From contig CP114561.1 in the NCBI GenBank assembly GCA_028865235.1, positions 4,112,001 through 4,176,000 on the forward strand: a stretch of DNA of 64,000 nucleotides. The letters are read 5' to 3'. Shown here in pieces: positions 35,406 to 46,331 of this stretch; position 1 is the stretch's first letter; each line of letters begins with the position of its first letter. The notes beneath the pieces were generated by a model, which was not told the DNA's origin, did no database searches, and worked only from the letters and a program-made list of their open reading frames with translations. The DNA comes from Candidatus Manganitrophus sp. Lineage in GTDB: Bacteria; Nitrospirota; Nitrospiria; SBBL01; Manganitrophaceae. The position numbers were made by a program, and so were the translations under genes.

Positions 35406-38400
35406 ATGGATCAACGGCGTATCGAAAAAGCGATCGCGGCGATCGTAAGAGAAATCGGAGTTGATGGCGCGGAAGCGGATCGACGAAGGGATTACTTAAA
35501 GCTGGGAGATCGCGATTTGGCGTTGCTGAAGGAGTTCCACGAACAGCAAGCGGGAAAGCAGGTCCTGGCGGATGCCTTTTACGACCACCTCCTCTCTTTC
35601 GATGAGACGCGCGCGCTCCTCCCCGACGCCGATACATTCCTGCGTCTCAAGCAGGCGCTGGCCCTGTACTTCGACCGGCTCACCGCAGGCGATTACGGCG
35701 ACGCTTACGTTCAAAACCGGCTTCGAATCGGGCTGACCCACCAACGCATCGGATTGGCCCCAAAGTGGTACTTCGGTACCTACACGCATTATCTTTCGGA
35801 GCTTTTGCCGAAGGCCTGGCAAGCTTCCGGAGAAAATGCCCCGAAATTCATCGAGACGTATCGCGCCCTGTTGAAGGTCGTCTTCTTCGATATGGGATTG
35901 GCGATCGACGCCTACCGGCACGCCGATCAGCAAGCGATCCGCGCCGCCAAGGACCACCTCCAAAACGTCATCTCCAGCGTGCCGCTCGGAATGCTCCTGC
36001 TTTCCGGGGATCTACAAATCATTTCAGCGAATCTGGCGTTCCGAGAGATGATGGGGGATCCCGAGAAAGAGTTCCGGGAAGGTCTCTTTTCGAGGTGTTG
36101 CCGACTTCCGATCTGGCGGAATGGGCGACGCAGGTGCTGGGAGGGGGTGTTCATCAATGCCAGACGATCGTCGATATTAATGATCTCAGGGGCGACCGGC
36201 GGCTTCAGATGATCACGATGCGGGGTGTCCGATACACCGAGGGAGACAGGGCGAGACTTCTTCTTGTCGTTGAAGACATTACCGAGCGGCAAAAGGCGGA
36301 CCAGGCCGTTCGTGAGAGCAGAGACCTCATGCTCGATTTTTTGGAAAACGCAAACGACTTAATTCAGAGCGTGACCCCGGACGGCCGTTTCCAATATGTC
36401 AACCGCGCTTGGCTTGAAGCGCTCGGTTATGAACAGGAAGATCTTCCCCATCTCACCTTATCGGATCTCTTTCATCCCGACAACCAGACCCATTGCGAAG
36501 CGCTTTTCGAGAGGATCAAGAAAGGGGAATCGCTCCGAAGCGCGCAGATGGTTTTCGTGACGAAAAGCGGCCGGGCCATTACCGTGGAAGGAAACATCAA
36601 TTCCCGGATTGAAAATGGAGAGACGGTCATCACCCGGGCGATCTTCCGAGACGTGACGGAGCGGAAACAAGCGGAAGAAGAGTTGCGAAACGCGGAGGCG
36701 TTCCTCAACTCGATCATCGAGAACATTCCGAACATGCTTTTCGTCAAGGAGGTCCGGGAGCTTCGGTTCGTACGGTTCAACAAGGCGGGAGAAGCGCTGC
36801 TTGGCTATCCCCGAGAAGAGCTGATCGGAAAAAACGATTATGATCTCTTCCCGGAAGCGCAGGCCGATTTCTTCACTTCCAAAGACCGGCAGGTGCTCGG
36901 CGAGGGGAAACTCCTCGATATTCCGGAGGAGCCGATCCAGACCCGGCACCGGGGGACGCGGATTCTGCATACGCGGAAGATACCGCTCTACGACAAGGAG
37001 GGGAGACCGCTTTATCTGCTCGGCATCTCGGAGGACATCACCGAGCGAAAACGGGCGGAGGATGCGCTTCGTGAAAGCAAAGAGCGGTTCCAACTTGCCA
37101 CCCGCGCCACCAACGACGTCATCTGGGATTGGGATCTGACCACGAATGCCCTTTGGTGGAGCGAGAATTTCGGCCCCCTTCTCGGTTTGCGCCTCGAAGA
37201 GATTCAGCCGGGGGCCGAATCTTGGACGGACCGAATTCATCCCGACGACAAGCGGCGAATTCTCTCTGACGTTCATGAAGCGATCGACCGCGGCGGCCCG
37301 TTCTGGTCGGGCGAGTACCGCTTCCGGCGCGGCGACGGAACCTATGCAACGGTCCTCGACCGGGGTTATATCGTTCGCGATGAAGCCGGCGCGCCGGTTC
37401 GAATGATCGGGGCGATGATGGACATTACCGAGCGGAGGCGCGCCGAAGAGAAGCTGCGGCAGAGCGAGGAGCGTTTCCGGCAGGTGGCCGAGAGCATTCG
37501 CGAGGTTTTCTGGATGACCTCGACCGACAAGAACGAAATGATCTACGTCAGTCCCGCCTATCAGGAGATCTGGGGAATTTCTCCCAAGAAACTTTATGAA
37601 GAGCCGCGCGCGTGGCTCGACACGATTCATCCCGAAGACCGGGAACAGGTGATCGCGGCGTTTCCGAAACAGGCGACCGGCGAATACGATTTGCAGTATC
37701 GGATCATCCGTCCCGACGGATCGATCCGGTGGATACGGGACCGCGCCTTCCCGATTCGCAACGCGGCGGGAGCGGTGTATCGCGTCGCCGGAATTGCGGA
37801 AGACATCACCGAGCGCAAACAGGCCGAAGAGGCCCTCCAGCGGGCCTATGAAGATCTGAAAGAAACTCAAGCCTACCTCCTCCAGTCGGAGAAAATGGCT
37901 TCGCTCGGCCAGATGGCGGCGGGGGTGGCCCACGAGATCAACAATCCGATCGGCTTCGTCAGCAGCAATCTGAGGACGCTGGAGGAGTACATGACCGACC
38001 TTCTGCAGTTGGTCGGCGGCTACGAGTCGCTCCTCACCGCGGTGGAGGGGGGAGAATCCGATGCGATTGAAGGGGAGAAGCGCCGGGTCCGGTCCCTTTC
38101 GAAGCAGGTGAATGTCGGCTTTCTCCTCGAAGACCTCTCCCGGCTGGTGGCGCAGTCCCTCGACGGGATGGAGCGGGTCCGGCGGATCGTACAGGATCTG
38201 AAGGAGTTCTCGCACGTCGGCCGGGCGGAGCGGATGCGGATGAACCTCAACCAGGGGATCGAGAGCACCCTGAACATCGTCTGGAACGAGCTGAAGTACA
38301 AAGCCGAGGTGATCAAAGAACTGGGGGAGATTCCGGAGATTCTCTGCTATCCGCAGCAGATCAATCAGGTTTTCATGAACCTGCTGGTGAACGCCGCGCA

Positions 38401-38680
38401 TGCGATCAGGGAGCGGGGAAAGATCTGGATCCGCAGCCGAGTCGAAGGGGATTGGATCGTCGTAGAGATCGAGGATACCGGCTGCGGGATTTCGGAAGAA
38501 CATGTCAAGAAGATCTTCGATCCTTTCTTCACCACCAAGCCGGTGGGGAAGGGGACCGGGCTGGGTCTGTCGGTGTCCTATCGGATCGTTCAGACGCACA
38601 ACGGAAAGATCGAGGTCGAGAGCGCGGTCGGCAAGGGAACCAAATTCCGTCTTCTCCTGCCGATCGATGAATCGGCCTGA
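35406..38680 (+). CDS. Globin-coupled multi-PAS sensor histidine kinase (frameshifted near 36085)
   Basis: About 1091 residues. The N-terminal 170 residues form a sensor-globin (protoglobin-type) domain: LALLKEFHEQQAGKQVLADAFYDHLLSF and the hallmark H112-xx-IGL-x-PKWYFGTY, where H112 is the expected proximal haem ligand. Five PAS/PAC units follow, each closed by a DITERKQAEE-like motif, then a kinase core with MAAGVAHEINNPIGFVSS, NLLVNAAHAI, DTGCGISEE and GTGLGLSVSY. One break lies at about 36075-36095. The globin implies O2 (or NO/CO) sensing. No membrane helices are seen. It is followed by a receiver/HD-GYP-like gene that may be its output. Confidence 0.85.
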
Positions 38681-38720
38681 GCATCGGGATGAATATTATC
38701 AACCCGCGGGAAAGGTCGGT

Positions 38721-40047
38721 ATGAATCAGCCAAGCGAAGGGGGGTCGGAGGGGGGGCGAAGCACCTTCTTCTTTTTGTCGATGACGAGGAGAATATTCTC
38801 CATGCGCTTCGTCGGATCTTTCGAAAAGAGCCGTACGAAATACTCACCGCCGTCAGCGCAAAAGAAGGATTGAGCCTCATCGAATCCCACCCGGTGGCGT
38901 TGATCATCTCCGACCATCGGATGCCGGAGATGGAGGGAACGGAGTTTCTCGCAAAGGTTCGGGAGAGAAAACCGGACATCATGCGGATCATGTTGACCGG
39001 GTATGCCGACATGAAGGCGGCGGTCGAGGCGATCAACCAGAGCCAGGTCTACCGGTATATCTCCAAGCCGTGGAACGATGATGACTTGCGCCTGACGGTC
39101 CGGGAGGCGCTTCGGCAGTTTGACCTGGTCCAATCGAACCGGGAGCTGACCGAACTGGTCCGGGAGCAGAACAAAGAGCTCTACGACATGAACCGGAATC
39201 TCGAATCGAAGATTCGGGAGCGGACAAAGGAATTAGAGACGAAGAACTTGGAGTTGGAAGGTAGCTTTCATGAAATGCTCGACCTCTTTTTGGGTCTCAT
39301 GGAAATGAAGAATGCCGCATTGGTCGGCCATGCGCGACGGTCGGCCGTCCTGGCGAAGGAGATCGCCGCCCGTCTTGCGCTTCCGGAAGACGAACAGCGG
39401 GTCTGCGAGGCGGCCGCGTTGCTGATGGACAGCGGAACCCTCGGTTATCCCGATGGCCTGGTAAAAAAGCGGATCGAAGAGATGGATGACGCCGAGCGGG
39501 CGCTCTGGCAGAAACATCCCCTTCTGGCGCAGGCGGGCCTCAAGCGAATCACGCGTTTAGAGCCGGTGGGACAGGTGATCCGCTCCCATCATGAACATTT
39601 TGACGGAAGCGGATTTCCGGACGGATTGAAAGGGGAGAACATCCCCCTTTCGTCGCAAATCGTGGCGGTGTCCGACACCTTCGATCTTTTGTTGAATCCG
39701 CCGATGGTGGCCGCGCGCATACCGATCTCGGAAGCGCTTGACGCGCTGGAAAAGGAGAGTGGAAAGCGTTTTGATCCGGCGGTCGTGAAAGCCCTCGACG
39801 AAATCATTGAAAAAGTCCAGGAGATGATCACCTCGGATGAACTTGAAGTATCACTTGAGGAATTAAGGGAAGGGATGACACTGGCGCGGGACCTGAAAAC
39901 GGCGGGGGGATTCTTCTTCTTCCCGCGCAGAGCCGGCTCCAGACCGCGCATTTGGAGAAGATACACAACTTCCATCGGATCGATCCGATCATTGATCGGA
40001 TCACCATTTACAGGAATGTTAAAGATTTTAGATCTTCCGGCCGATGA
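38721..40047 (+). CDS. Receiver / degenerate HD-GYP domain response regulator (two frameshifts)
   Basis: About 442 residues. Restored N-terminal receiver: HLLLFVDDEENILHALRRIF, D in LIISDHRMPEMEG, K in YISKPWND. A coiled coil (ELVREQNKELYDMN) follows, then an HD-GYP-like domain with VGHARRSAVLAKEIA, AAALLMDSGTLGYP and HHEHFDGSGFPDGLKG. In active HD-GYP proteins the second block is LLHDIGK; here it is LLMDSGT, so the His of the HD pair and the Lys are lost, while HDGxG-like features remain. Breaks are at G7 38750-38756 and G6 39904-39909. The restored C-terminus ends at TGA 40045-40047. It is probably a non-catalytic or altered c-di-GMP-type output. Confidence 0.78.
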
Positions 40048-40063
40048 GAAGAGAGGGAGAAAA

Positions 40064-40157
40064 GCGAGAGATAAGCAAGAGATAAGAATGAAGAAGTCAG
40101 GAGTCGGGATTCAGAAGAAGGGAACGGCGCGTTTCCCTCCTGACTCCCGTCTTCCGA
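40064..40157. repeat. Heptad array with complementary second arm upstream of cheA
   Basis: Units GCGAGAG, ATAAGCA, AGAGATA, AGAATGA, AGAAGTC, AGGAGTC, GGGATTC and AGAAGAA run from 40064 to 40119. After a GC-rich loop the arm CTCCTGA, CTCCCGT, CTTCCGA (40137-40157) is complementary to the AGGAGTC/GGGATTC part. It fills the gap between the receiver/HD-GYP gene and cheA. Confidence 0.7.
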
Positions 40158-40173
40158 CCACGGGGGGTTCCAT

Positions 40174-42332
40174 ATGGATGAGCAGGAGAGCATCTTAAGA
40201 GAGTTTTTAGTGGAGTGCGCGGAAGGGATCGAGCGGCTCGATCAGGAGTTCGTCGCCTTGGAAAAGGAGCCGACGAACGGGGCCCTCCTCGCGAGCATCT
40301 TCCGGACGATTCATACCATCAAGGGAACCTGCGGTTTTCTGGGACTGCCCAAGCTTGAGAATGTGGCACACGGCGCCGAGAACATCCTGGTCCGGATGCG
40401 GGATAAGAAAATGATCGTCACCCCGGATGGGATCGACCTCTTGCTGGAGGCGGTCGATGCGATCAAAGAGATACTGGCCCACATCGGTTCGACCTTACAG
40501 GAGCCGGATCGGAGTTATGAGGCGATACGGCAGAAGCTGGATGCCTTCCTGGTCGGAAATCCGGGCGTCGCCGCGCCGCCCGCGGAGCTCATTCCGCCCC
40601 AGGAGGGGGAAAAGAAGCCCCCTCCTCTTCCAAGTCTCTTTCCGCGGCCGACTCGACGATCCGGGTGGACGTCGGGCTCCTCGATAAATTGATGAACCTC
40701 GTGAGTGAATTGGTCTTGGTTCGAAATCAACTTCTTCAGCGGGTGCGGGAGCGGGACAATGCGGTCGACGCCGGGATCGCCCAGCGGATGAATCTGATCA
40801 CGACCCAGCTTCAGGAGAGCGTGACCCGCACCCGGATGCAGCCGATTCGAAATGTCTGGAACCAGTTTCCCCGCGTCATTCGGGATTTGGCGCACGCCAA
40901 CGGGAAAGAGGTGGAACTGGTGATGGAGGGGGCCGAGACGGAGCTCGATAAAACCCTTCTGGAGGCGATTAAGGACCCCCTGACCCATATCGTCCGAAAT
41001 GCAATCGATCACGGCATCGAGACCGGGGAGATCCGGAGATCGCGCGGAAAAAATCCGAAGGGAACCCTTTTCTTAAAGGCGTATCACGAGGGGGGGCAGA
41101 TCAACATCGAGATACGCGACGACGGCGGCGGGATCGACGGAGAGAAGGTCAGACGGAAGGCGATCGACAAGGGACTGATCACGGCCGAGGCGGCGGCCGG
41201 TCTCACCGAATCCGAAACGCTGAACCTGATCTTTCTTCCGGGGCTCTCCACGGCCGACAAGGTGACGAATGTTTCCGGGCGCGGCGTCGGGATGGACGTG
41301 GTGCGCAACAACATCGAAAAGATCAGCGGCGCCATCGAGATCGAGAGCCGGCTTGAGCAGGGAACGCTGCTGAAGCTGAGAATTCCCCTCACCCTCGCGA
41401 TCATCCCCGCCCTGATGGTCCGCTGCGGTCGGGAACTGTTTGCCATTCCCCAGGCGAATCTGATCGAGTTGGTCCGTATCGATGTCGAGTCCGGCGAGCG
41501 GATTGAGATGATCCACGGCGCCGAGTTCTACCGGCTTCGCGGCGAACTTCTTCCGCTCATCCGTCTCGGTCGCGTTCTTCGGTTACAAAAGAGGCCGTCT
41601 GTGGAGAATGCCGGAGAGGGCGCCGGGACCGAGGAGACGAACGTGATCGTCTTGGGGGCGGGGGGCCAATCGTTTGGGCTGGTGGTCGATGAAGTGAGCG
41701 ATCGGGAAGAAATTGTCGTCAAGCCGCTCAGCCGCCACCTGAAAGGGCTGAACGTCTTTGCAGGCGCCACGATCCTCGGCGACGGAACCGTGGCGCTGAT
41801 CCTCGATGCGTCTGGAATCGCCGAAGCGGGAGGGCTCCACCAAATGTCGGCCGGCTCCGAACTCAAAGCCGAAGAAAAGGTTGAGACGGTCGAGCAGGCG
41901 ACACAAGAGACCCTTTTGCTCTTTTCTCTTTCCGGCCAAGATCGGTATGCCATTCCGTTGGAGCTTGTGACACGGTTGGAAGAGTTTAAAACGTCGGAGG
42001 TCGAACATGCCGCCGGACGGGAGGTGGTTCAATATCGAGGCGATCTGTTGCCGTTGATCCGCCTCGATCGGGTGATCGGGAACGGCTCGACCGGAGCGGG
42101 GGAGACCCTTCCCGCAATTCTCTTTTCGAGAAACAAAAAGAGCGTCGGCCTGGTGGTCGGCCAGATTTTGGATACGGTTCAGGAAGAGGTCATTCTTCAT
42201 CCGGCGCCGGCCGGAAAGATCGGCGTTCGCGGATCGCTGGTCATTCAAGGCCTCACCACCGATCTTCTCGACATGGAACAGATTATCGAGAGTGTGGCGC
42301 CGGGATGGTTGGAGAAGGAAGCGCATGTCTGA
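40174..42332 (+). CDS. cheA: Chemotaxis histidine kinase CheA with two CheW-like domains (frameshifted at C5)
   Basis: About 719 residues. P1/Hpt domain with H47 in FRTIHTIKGTCGFLG; short linker in which C5 (40618-40622) breaks the frame; P3 dimerisation helices (LLDKLMNLVSELVLVRNQLL), P4 ATPase with HIVRNAIDHGIE, DDGGGID, GVGMDVVRNNIEKISG and GTLLKLRIPLTLAI. The regulatory end contains two CheW-type SH3 pairs: one from about ALMVRCGRELFAIPQ, one from LLLFSLSGQDRYAIPLELVTRLEEF. A separate P2 domain is not evident. The double CheW end could bind two partners or stiffen the array. ATG 40174 is preceded by a G-rich site. Confidence 0.93.
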
Positions 42333-42372
42333 TGGGGATCGGCCGGCGCCGGCATAGAGAAGGGAGAGCGCA

Positions 42373-42951
42373 ATGTCCGAAGAACAATTTGATACCGGTT
42401 CGGAAGCATTCCGCCGCATCGGGCCGCGGCGAACGGTAAAAGCGGGACCGCCGGAGGGCGTCGAGCGCCGGGCCGCCAAGGCCGACCGGCGCCATGACCA
42501 AAACCGGATGTATGCCACCTTTTTTATCGAAGACCATTTCTTTGGGGTCGAGGTGGAGCGGGTCCAAGAAATTTTTGCGACCCAGGAGATCACCCCGGTC
42601 CCCCTGGCGCCGCCGGTCATTGCCGGATTGATCAACCTTCGCGGTGAGATTGTGACGGCGCTGGAATTGCGAAACCGCCTCGGTTTTCCTCCGCGTCCGG
42701 ACGGGATGGAAGCGATGAGTGTCGTCATTCGGACGGCGGAGGGGGCGGTCAATCTCCTGGTCGATCAGATCGGCGATGTGATCGAGGTAACGCCGGCCCT
42801 CTTCGAGCCCCCTCCGGAGACGGTCGATCCTCAACTCGCTTCGGTGCTCGGCGGTGTCTATAAGCTCGACGACCGGATTTTTTTGGCCCTAAATACAGAG
42901 GAGGTCATCAAAGGGGTGGGCGCATCAGCCAAGGAAATTCTTTCTAAATAA
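42373..42951 (+). CDS. cheW: Chemotaxis adaptor CheW
   Basis: 192 residues: a polar N-terminal extension of about 50 residues, then a CheW domain with TFFIEDHFFGVEVERVQEI, PLAPPVIAGLINLRGEIVTALELRNRLGF, VVIRTAEGAVNLLVDQIGDVIEV and FLALNTEEVI. CheW couples receptors to CheA. It lies 40 bases after cheA. The extension is longer than in most CheW proteins and has no recognisable domain. Confidence 0.93.
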   Translation: MSEEQFDTGSEAFRRIGPRRTVKAGPPEGVERRAAKADRRHDQNRMYATFFIEDHFFGVEVERVQEIFATQEITPVPLAPPVIAGLINLRGEIVTALELRNRLGFPPRPDGMEAMSVVIRTAEGAVNLLVDQIGDVIEVTPALFEPPPETVDPQLASVLGGVYKLDDRIFLALNTEEVIKGVGASAKEILSK

Positions 42952-43000
42952 TCAACAGGAGCACAAACCGCAGCGTCATGAACCGAATAGGAGGAACATC

Positions 43001-44164
43001 ATGGAGTGGATTCAGCCTTTAACAAAGAACAAAGCATCGAAACGGAAACGGCAAGGGGCGAAAGTGACTTGGGGGCTGTTCCTTTTCATCTCGTTATCGA
43101 TTGCAGGGATGTTTTTTGTGAAAACCGCTTCGGCGGCCCAGATCGGAGAGTCGAATCTCTCGATCCATGGTCACCTGACGCAGGCCTATGCCAACTCCAG
43201 CGGCGGCACGATTTTAGGAATCCCGCAGGACGGGACGACCGATTATCGAACGGCAGCGCTGATGTTCCGTTACAAGATGACCGCGAAGGATACGTTTGTC
43301 CTTCAACTGAATCATGAGCGGTTGGGAGAGAGTCCGCTCGCAGACGATCAAACAGTAGAAATGGATTGGCTGTACTATCAGCACCAGCTGCGTGACTCGG
43401 TGCTCATCAAAATCGGTAAGATTCCGATCCCGAGCGGAATCTACAATGAAGTGATGGATGTCGGGACCGTTCTTCCCTTCTACCGTCCTCCTACCCAATT
43501 CTATGGGGAGGTCGCTTTTTCCAGTGAAACCGTCGACGGCGTTGTGATTTCCCACGCGCTTCCCCTCGGTGCGTGGGAACTTCAGACCGATGTCTTTGCC
43601 GGAGAGTGGGACTTTGTTTATGTGGTTGATGGGGTGGTCACGCCGGTTCGCTCCAAGTCGGCCTCGGGGGCTCAGTTTTGGTTGCAGACCCCGATGGAAG
43701 GTCTTCGATTCGGTCTGGGCGGATACCATACGGTCGACCATGGTGTGCCGACCATCGCTCCGGGCAAGAAGCAGAGCCAAAAAGACCTGCATGTCTCGCT
43801 GGATGCCGACTTTGAGCATGTTCTCTTCCAGGCGGAGTATCGGAAAAGCGATTCCAAGAATCATACCTTCATCGACTATTACGCATTGGCCGGGGCGAGG
43901 CTCGGAAAGTTCCAGGTCAATGTGATGGCTGAGATTGCGACACTGGATCTTCCCACTATCGTGGTGCCTGGTTTGGACTTCATGGATATTAAATTGCACA
44001 GAGATTATGCGGTCGGCGTGAATTATAAATTCCGACCCGATCTGGTTTTGAAAGTAGAAGGGCATCAATTGAAGACCTTCAATACGGAGGAACCGATTGT
44101 GCCTCTTTTCATGGATCCGATCAAGGTGAAATACTACATCGTCAGCCTTTCAACCAGCTTTTAG
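43001..44164 (+). CDS. Predicted outer-membrane porin-like beta-barrel protein
   Basis: 387 residues with a signal sequence (hydrophobic stretch about 24-46, ending ASAAQ). The mature part shows alternating hydrophobic strands, glycine/tyrosine/aromatic girdle residues and a C-terminal aromatic end (IVSLSTSF), all typical of outer-membrane barrels. There is a GxxxIPSGIYNE segment like those in loop 3 or strand starts of porin-like proteins found beside phosphate-binding-like proteins. The start ATG 43001 follows AGGAGG. It lies between cheW and a PstS-like gene, suggesting a module that delivers or senses a small solute. The substrate is unknown. Confidence 0.7.
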   Translation: MEWIQPLTKNKASKRKRQGAKVTWGLFLFISLSIAGMFFVKTASAAQIGESNLSIHGHLTQAYANSSGGTILGIPQDGTTDYRTAALMFRYKMTAKDTFVLQLNHERLGESPLADDQTVEMDWLYYQHQLRDSVLIKIGKIPIPSGIYNEVMDVGTVLPFYRPPTQFYGEVAFSSETVDGVVISHALPLGAWELQTDVFAGEWDFVYVVDGVVTPVRSKSASGAQFWLQTPMEGLRFGLGGYHTVDHGVPTIAPGKKQSQKDLHVSLDADFEHVLFQAEYRKSDSKNHTFIDYYALAGARLGKFQVNVMAEIATLDLPTIVVPGLDFMDIKLHRDYAVGVNYKFRPDLVLKVEGHQLKTFNTEEPIVPLFMDPIKVKYYIVSLSTSF

Positions 44165-44184
44165 AGAGAGAGGGAGGCCGCAAG

Positions 44185-44677
<493 letters not shown>

Positions 44678-44696
44678 TGTCGAGAAAGGAGGGGCT

Positions 44697-46271
44697 GTGT
44701 TTGGTCACCTGAAGTTTACCCATAAGATTGTTCTCATGCCGTCGTTGGCGACGGCGGCGTTTCTCCTCATTTTGTTCTTTACCCAGCTTGGCCGCAACGC
44801 CGATGAGGATCTGATGACGCAGATTGAGAACGAATACTTCCCGGCGTTGGAGTTGAGCCGCGACCTTGAGACGGTTCTTGCGAACATTCAGCGAAGTCTA
44901 CAAGATGCGGTCGCCGCCGATGATATGGAGACGGTAGAAAAAGCCGACGCCCTTCGCGATACTTTTTTGAACCGACTTCGGGGTGGAAAAGAGGGTATTC
45001 GCTCCGCTGCGGAAGCGTTTGCGGGTCTGGAGCAGGGATTCACCGGATATTACATTCTCGCCCGGGACGCGTCGATTAAGATGCTTCGTAAGGAGAAGGG
45101 AGAGAATCTCGTCGAAATACTGGAGCGGATGCAGGGATCGTATAAGGAGGTGAACGGGCAATTAGAGGCATTGACGGCGAAGTGGAAAAAAGAAATGAGG
45201 GAAGCGTTTGAGAAGGCGCGGGCAAATCAGAAACAGGCGGCCCGTTCCTTCGCCTTCATCTTTTTGGTCGTTTTCGTATGTATTTTTCTGCTCGGCGTGT
45301 TGTCGTTCGTCGTCATCCGCTCCGTGAAAAATCAGGTCTCGCAGGCGCTGAAGGTCACCGATCGAATCGCCCAGGGGGATCTGACCGGGCGGGTCAAGGT
45401 GGAGGTCCGCGACGAGATCGGCCAGATCGGAGAGGCCCTCAACCGGGCGATCGACCGGATGGGGGAGACGGTGAAAGCGATTTCGGTCAGCTCGGATGTT
45501 CTCTCACAATCCTCCGACAATATCGTTTCGGTCAGCCAGCAGATGAGCGGGAACGCCGAGGAGACGGCGACCCAAGCCAACGTGATTTCGACCACGGCGG
45601 AAGAGGTCAGCCGGAGTCTGCAGTCGATTTCCTCCTCCGTCGAAGAGATGAACAGCAGCATCAAAGAGATCTCTCAAAACACGCGGGAGGCGGCCGAGGT
45701 CGGAACCCGGGCGGTCAATCTCGCCGAGGAAACCTACACCACGATTGGAAAGTTGGGGGAGAGCAGCACCCAGATCGGGGATGTGATCAAAGTGATCACC
45801 GCCATCGCCCAGCAGACGAATCTCCTCTCCCTCAACGCGGCGATCGAGGCGGCCCGCGCCGGAGAGGCGGGGAAAGGTTTCGTCGTGGTCGCGAACGAAG
45901 TCAAGGACCTTGCCAGGAAAACCGGCAAGGCGACCGAGGAGATCGGCCAGAAGATCGAATCGATTCAGACCGACACCAAAGAGGCCGTGTCGGCCATCAA
46001 TCAGATCAGAGCCATCATCAGTCAAATGAACGGCATTCAAACTTCCATCGCGGGCTCGGTGGAGCAGCAGACCGTCACCACCACCGGGATCAGCCAGAGT
46101 GTGTCGGAAGCGGCGAAGGGAAGCGCCGAGATCGCGCAGAACACGGTCGGTATGGCGAACACGGCCAAAGGGACGTCGGAGGGAGCCGGCGGTACCCGAA
46201 AAGCGGCCGAAGATCTGGCGCGAATGGCGACCCAGCTCAAACAGATCATCGGACGGTTTCAATATGAGTAG
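44697..46271 (+). CDS. Methyl-accepting chemotaxis protein (MCP1)
   Basis: 524 residues. TM1 about 11-30, a periplasmic helical-bundle-like domain (about 31-180), TM2 about 183-207 (IFLVVFVCIFLLGVLSFVVI), HAMP (VTDRIAQGDLTGRVKVEV) and a signalling domain. The hairpin tip is AIAQQTNLLSLNAAIEAARAGEAGKGF followed by VVVANEVKDLARKTGKATEEI. No CheR-docking pentapeptide is at the C-terminus. GTG 44697 follows AGGAGG. Its signalling domain differs from that shared by the next four MCPs. Following the PstS-like gene, it may sense through that protein. Confidence 0.93.
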   Translation: MFGHLKFTHKIVLMPSLATAAFLLILFFTQLGRNADEDLMTQIENEYFPALELSRDLETVLANIQRSLQDAVAADDMETVEKADALRDTFLNRLRGGKEGIRSAAEAFAGLEQGFTGYYILARDASIKMLRKEKGENLVEILERMQGSYKEVNGQLEALTAKWKKEMREAFEKARANQKQAARSFAFIFLVVFVCIFLLGVLSFVVIRSVKNQVSQALKVTDRIAQGDLTGRVKVEVRDEIGQIGEALNRAIDRMGETVKAISVSSDVLSQSSDNIVSVSQQMSGNAEETATQANVISTTAEEVSRSLQSISSSVEEMNSSIKEISQNTREAAEVGTRAVNLAEETYTTIGKLGESSTQIGDVIKVITAIAQQTNLLSLNAAIEAARAGEAGKGFVVVANEVKDLARKTGKATEEIGQKIESIQTDTKEAVSAINQIRAIISQMNGIQTSIAGSVEQQTVTTTGISQSVSEAAKGSAEIAQNTVGMANTAKGTSEGAGGTRKAAEDLARMATQLKQIIGRFQYE

Positions 46272-46331
46272 GCCCTGAGAGAGTAGATCCTTCTCGGGAA
46301 GAATGGAACGGCTCATCAAGAAGGTCGATCG

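Noticed and set aside
36458..38599. 713-codon minus-strand ORF opposite the globin-coupled kinase
   Set aside because: Long only because of codon bias in the sense gene; no domain, and the sense frame has complete PAS and kinase motifs.
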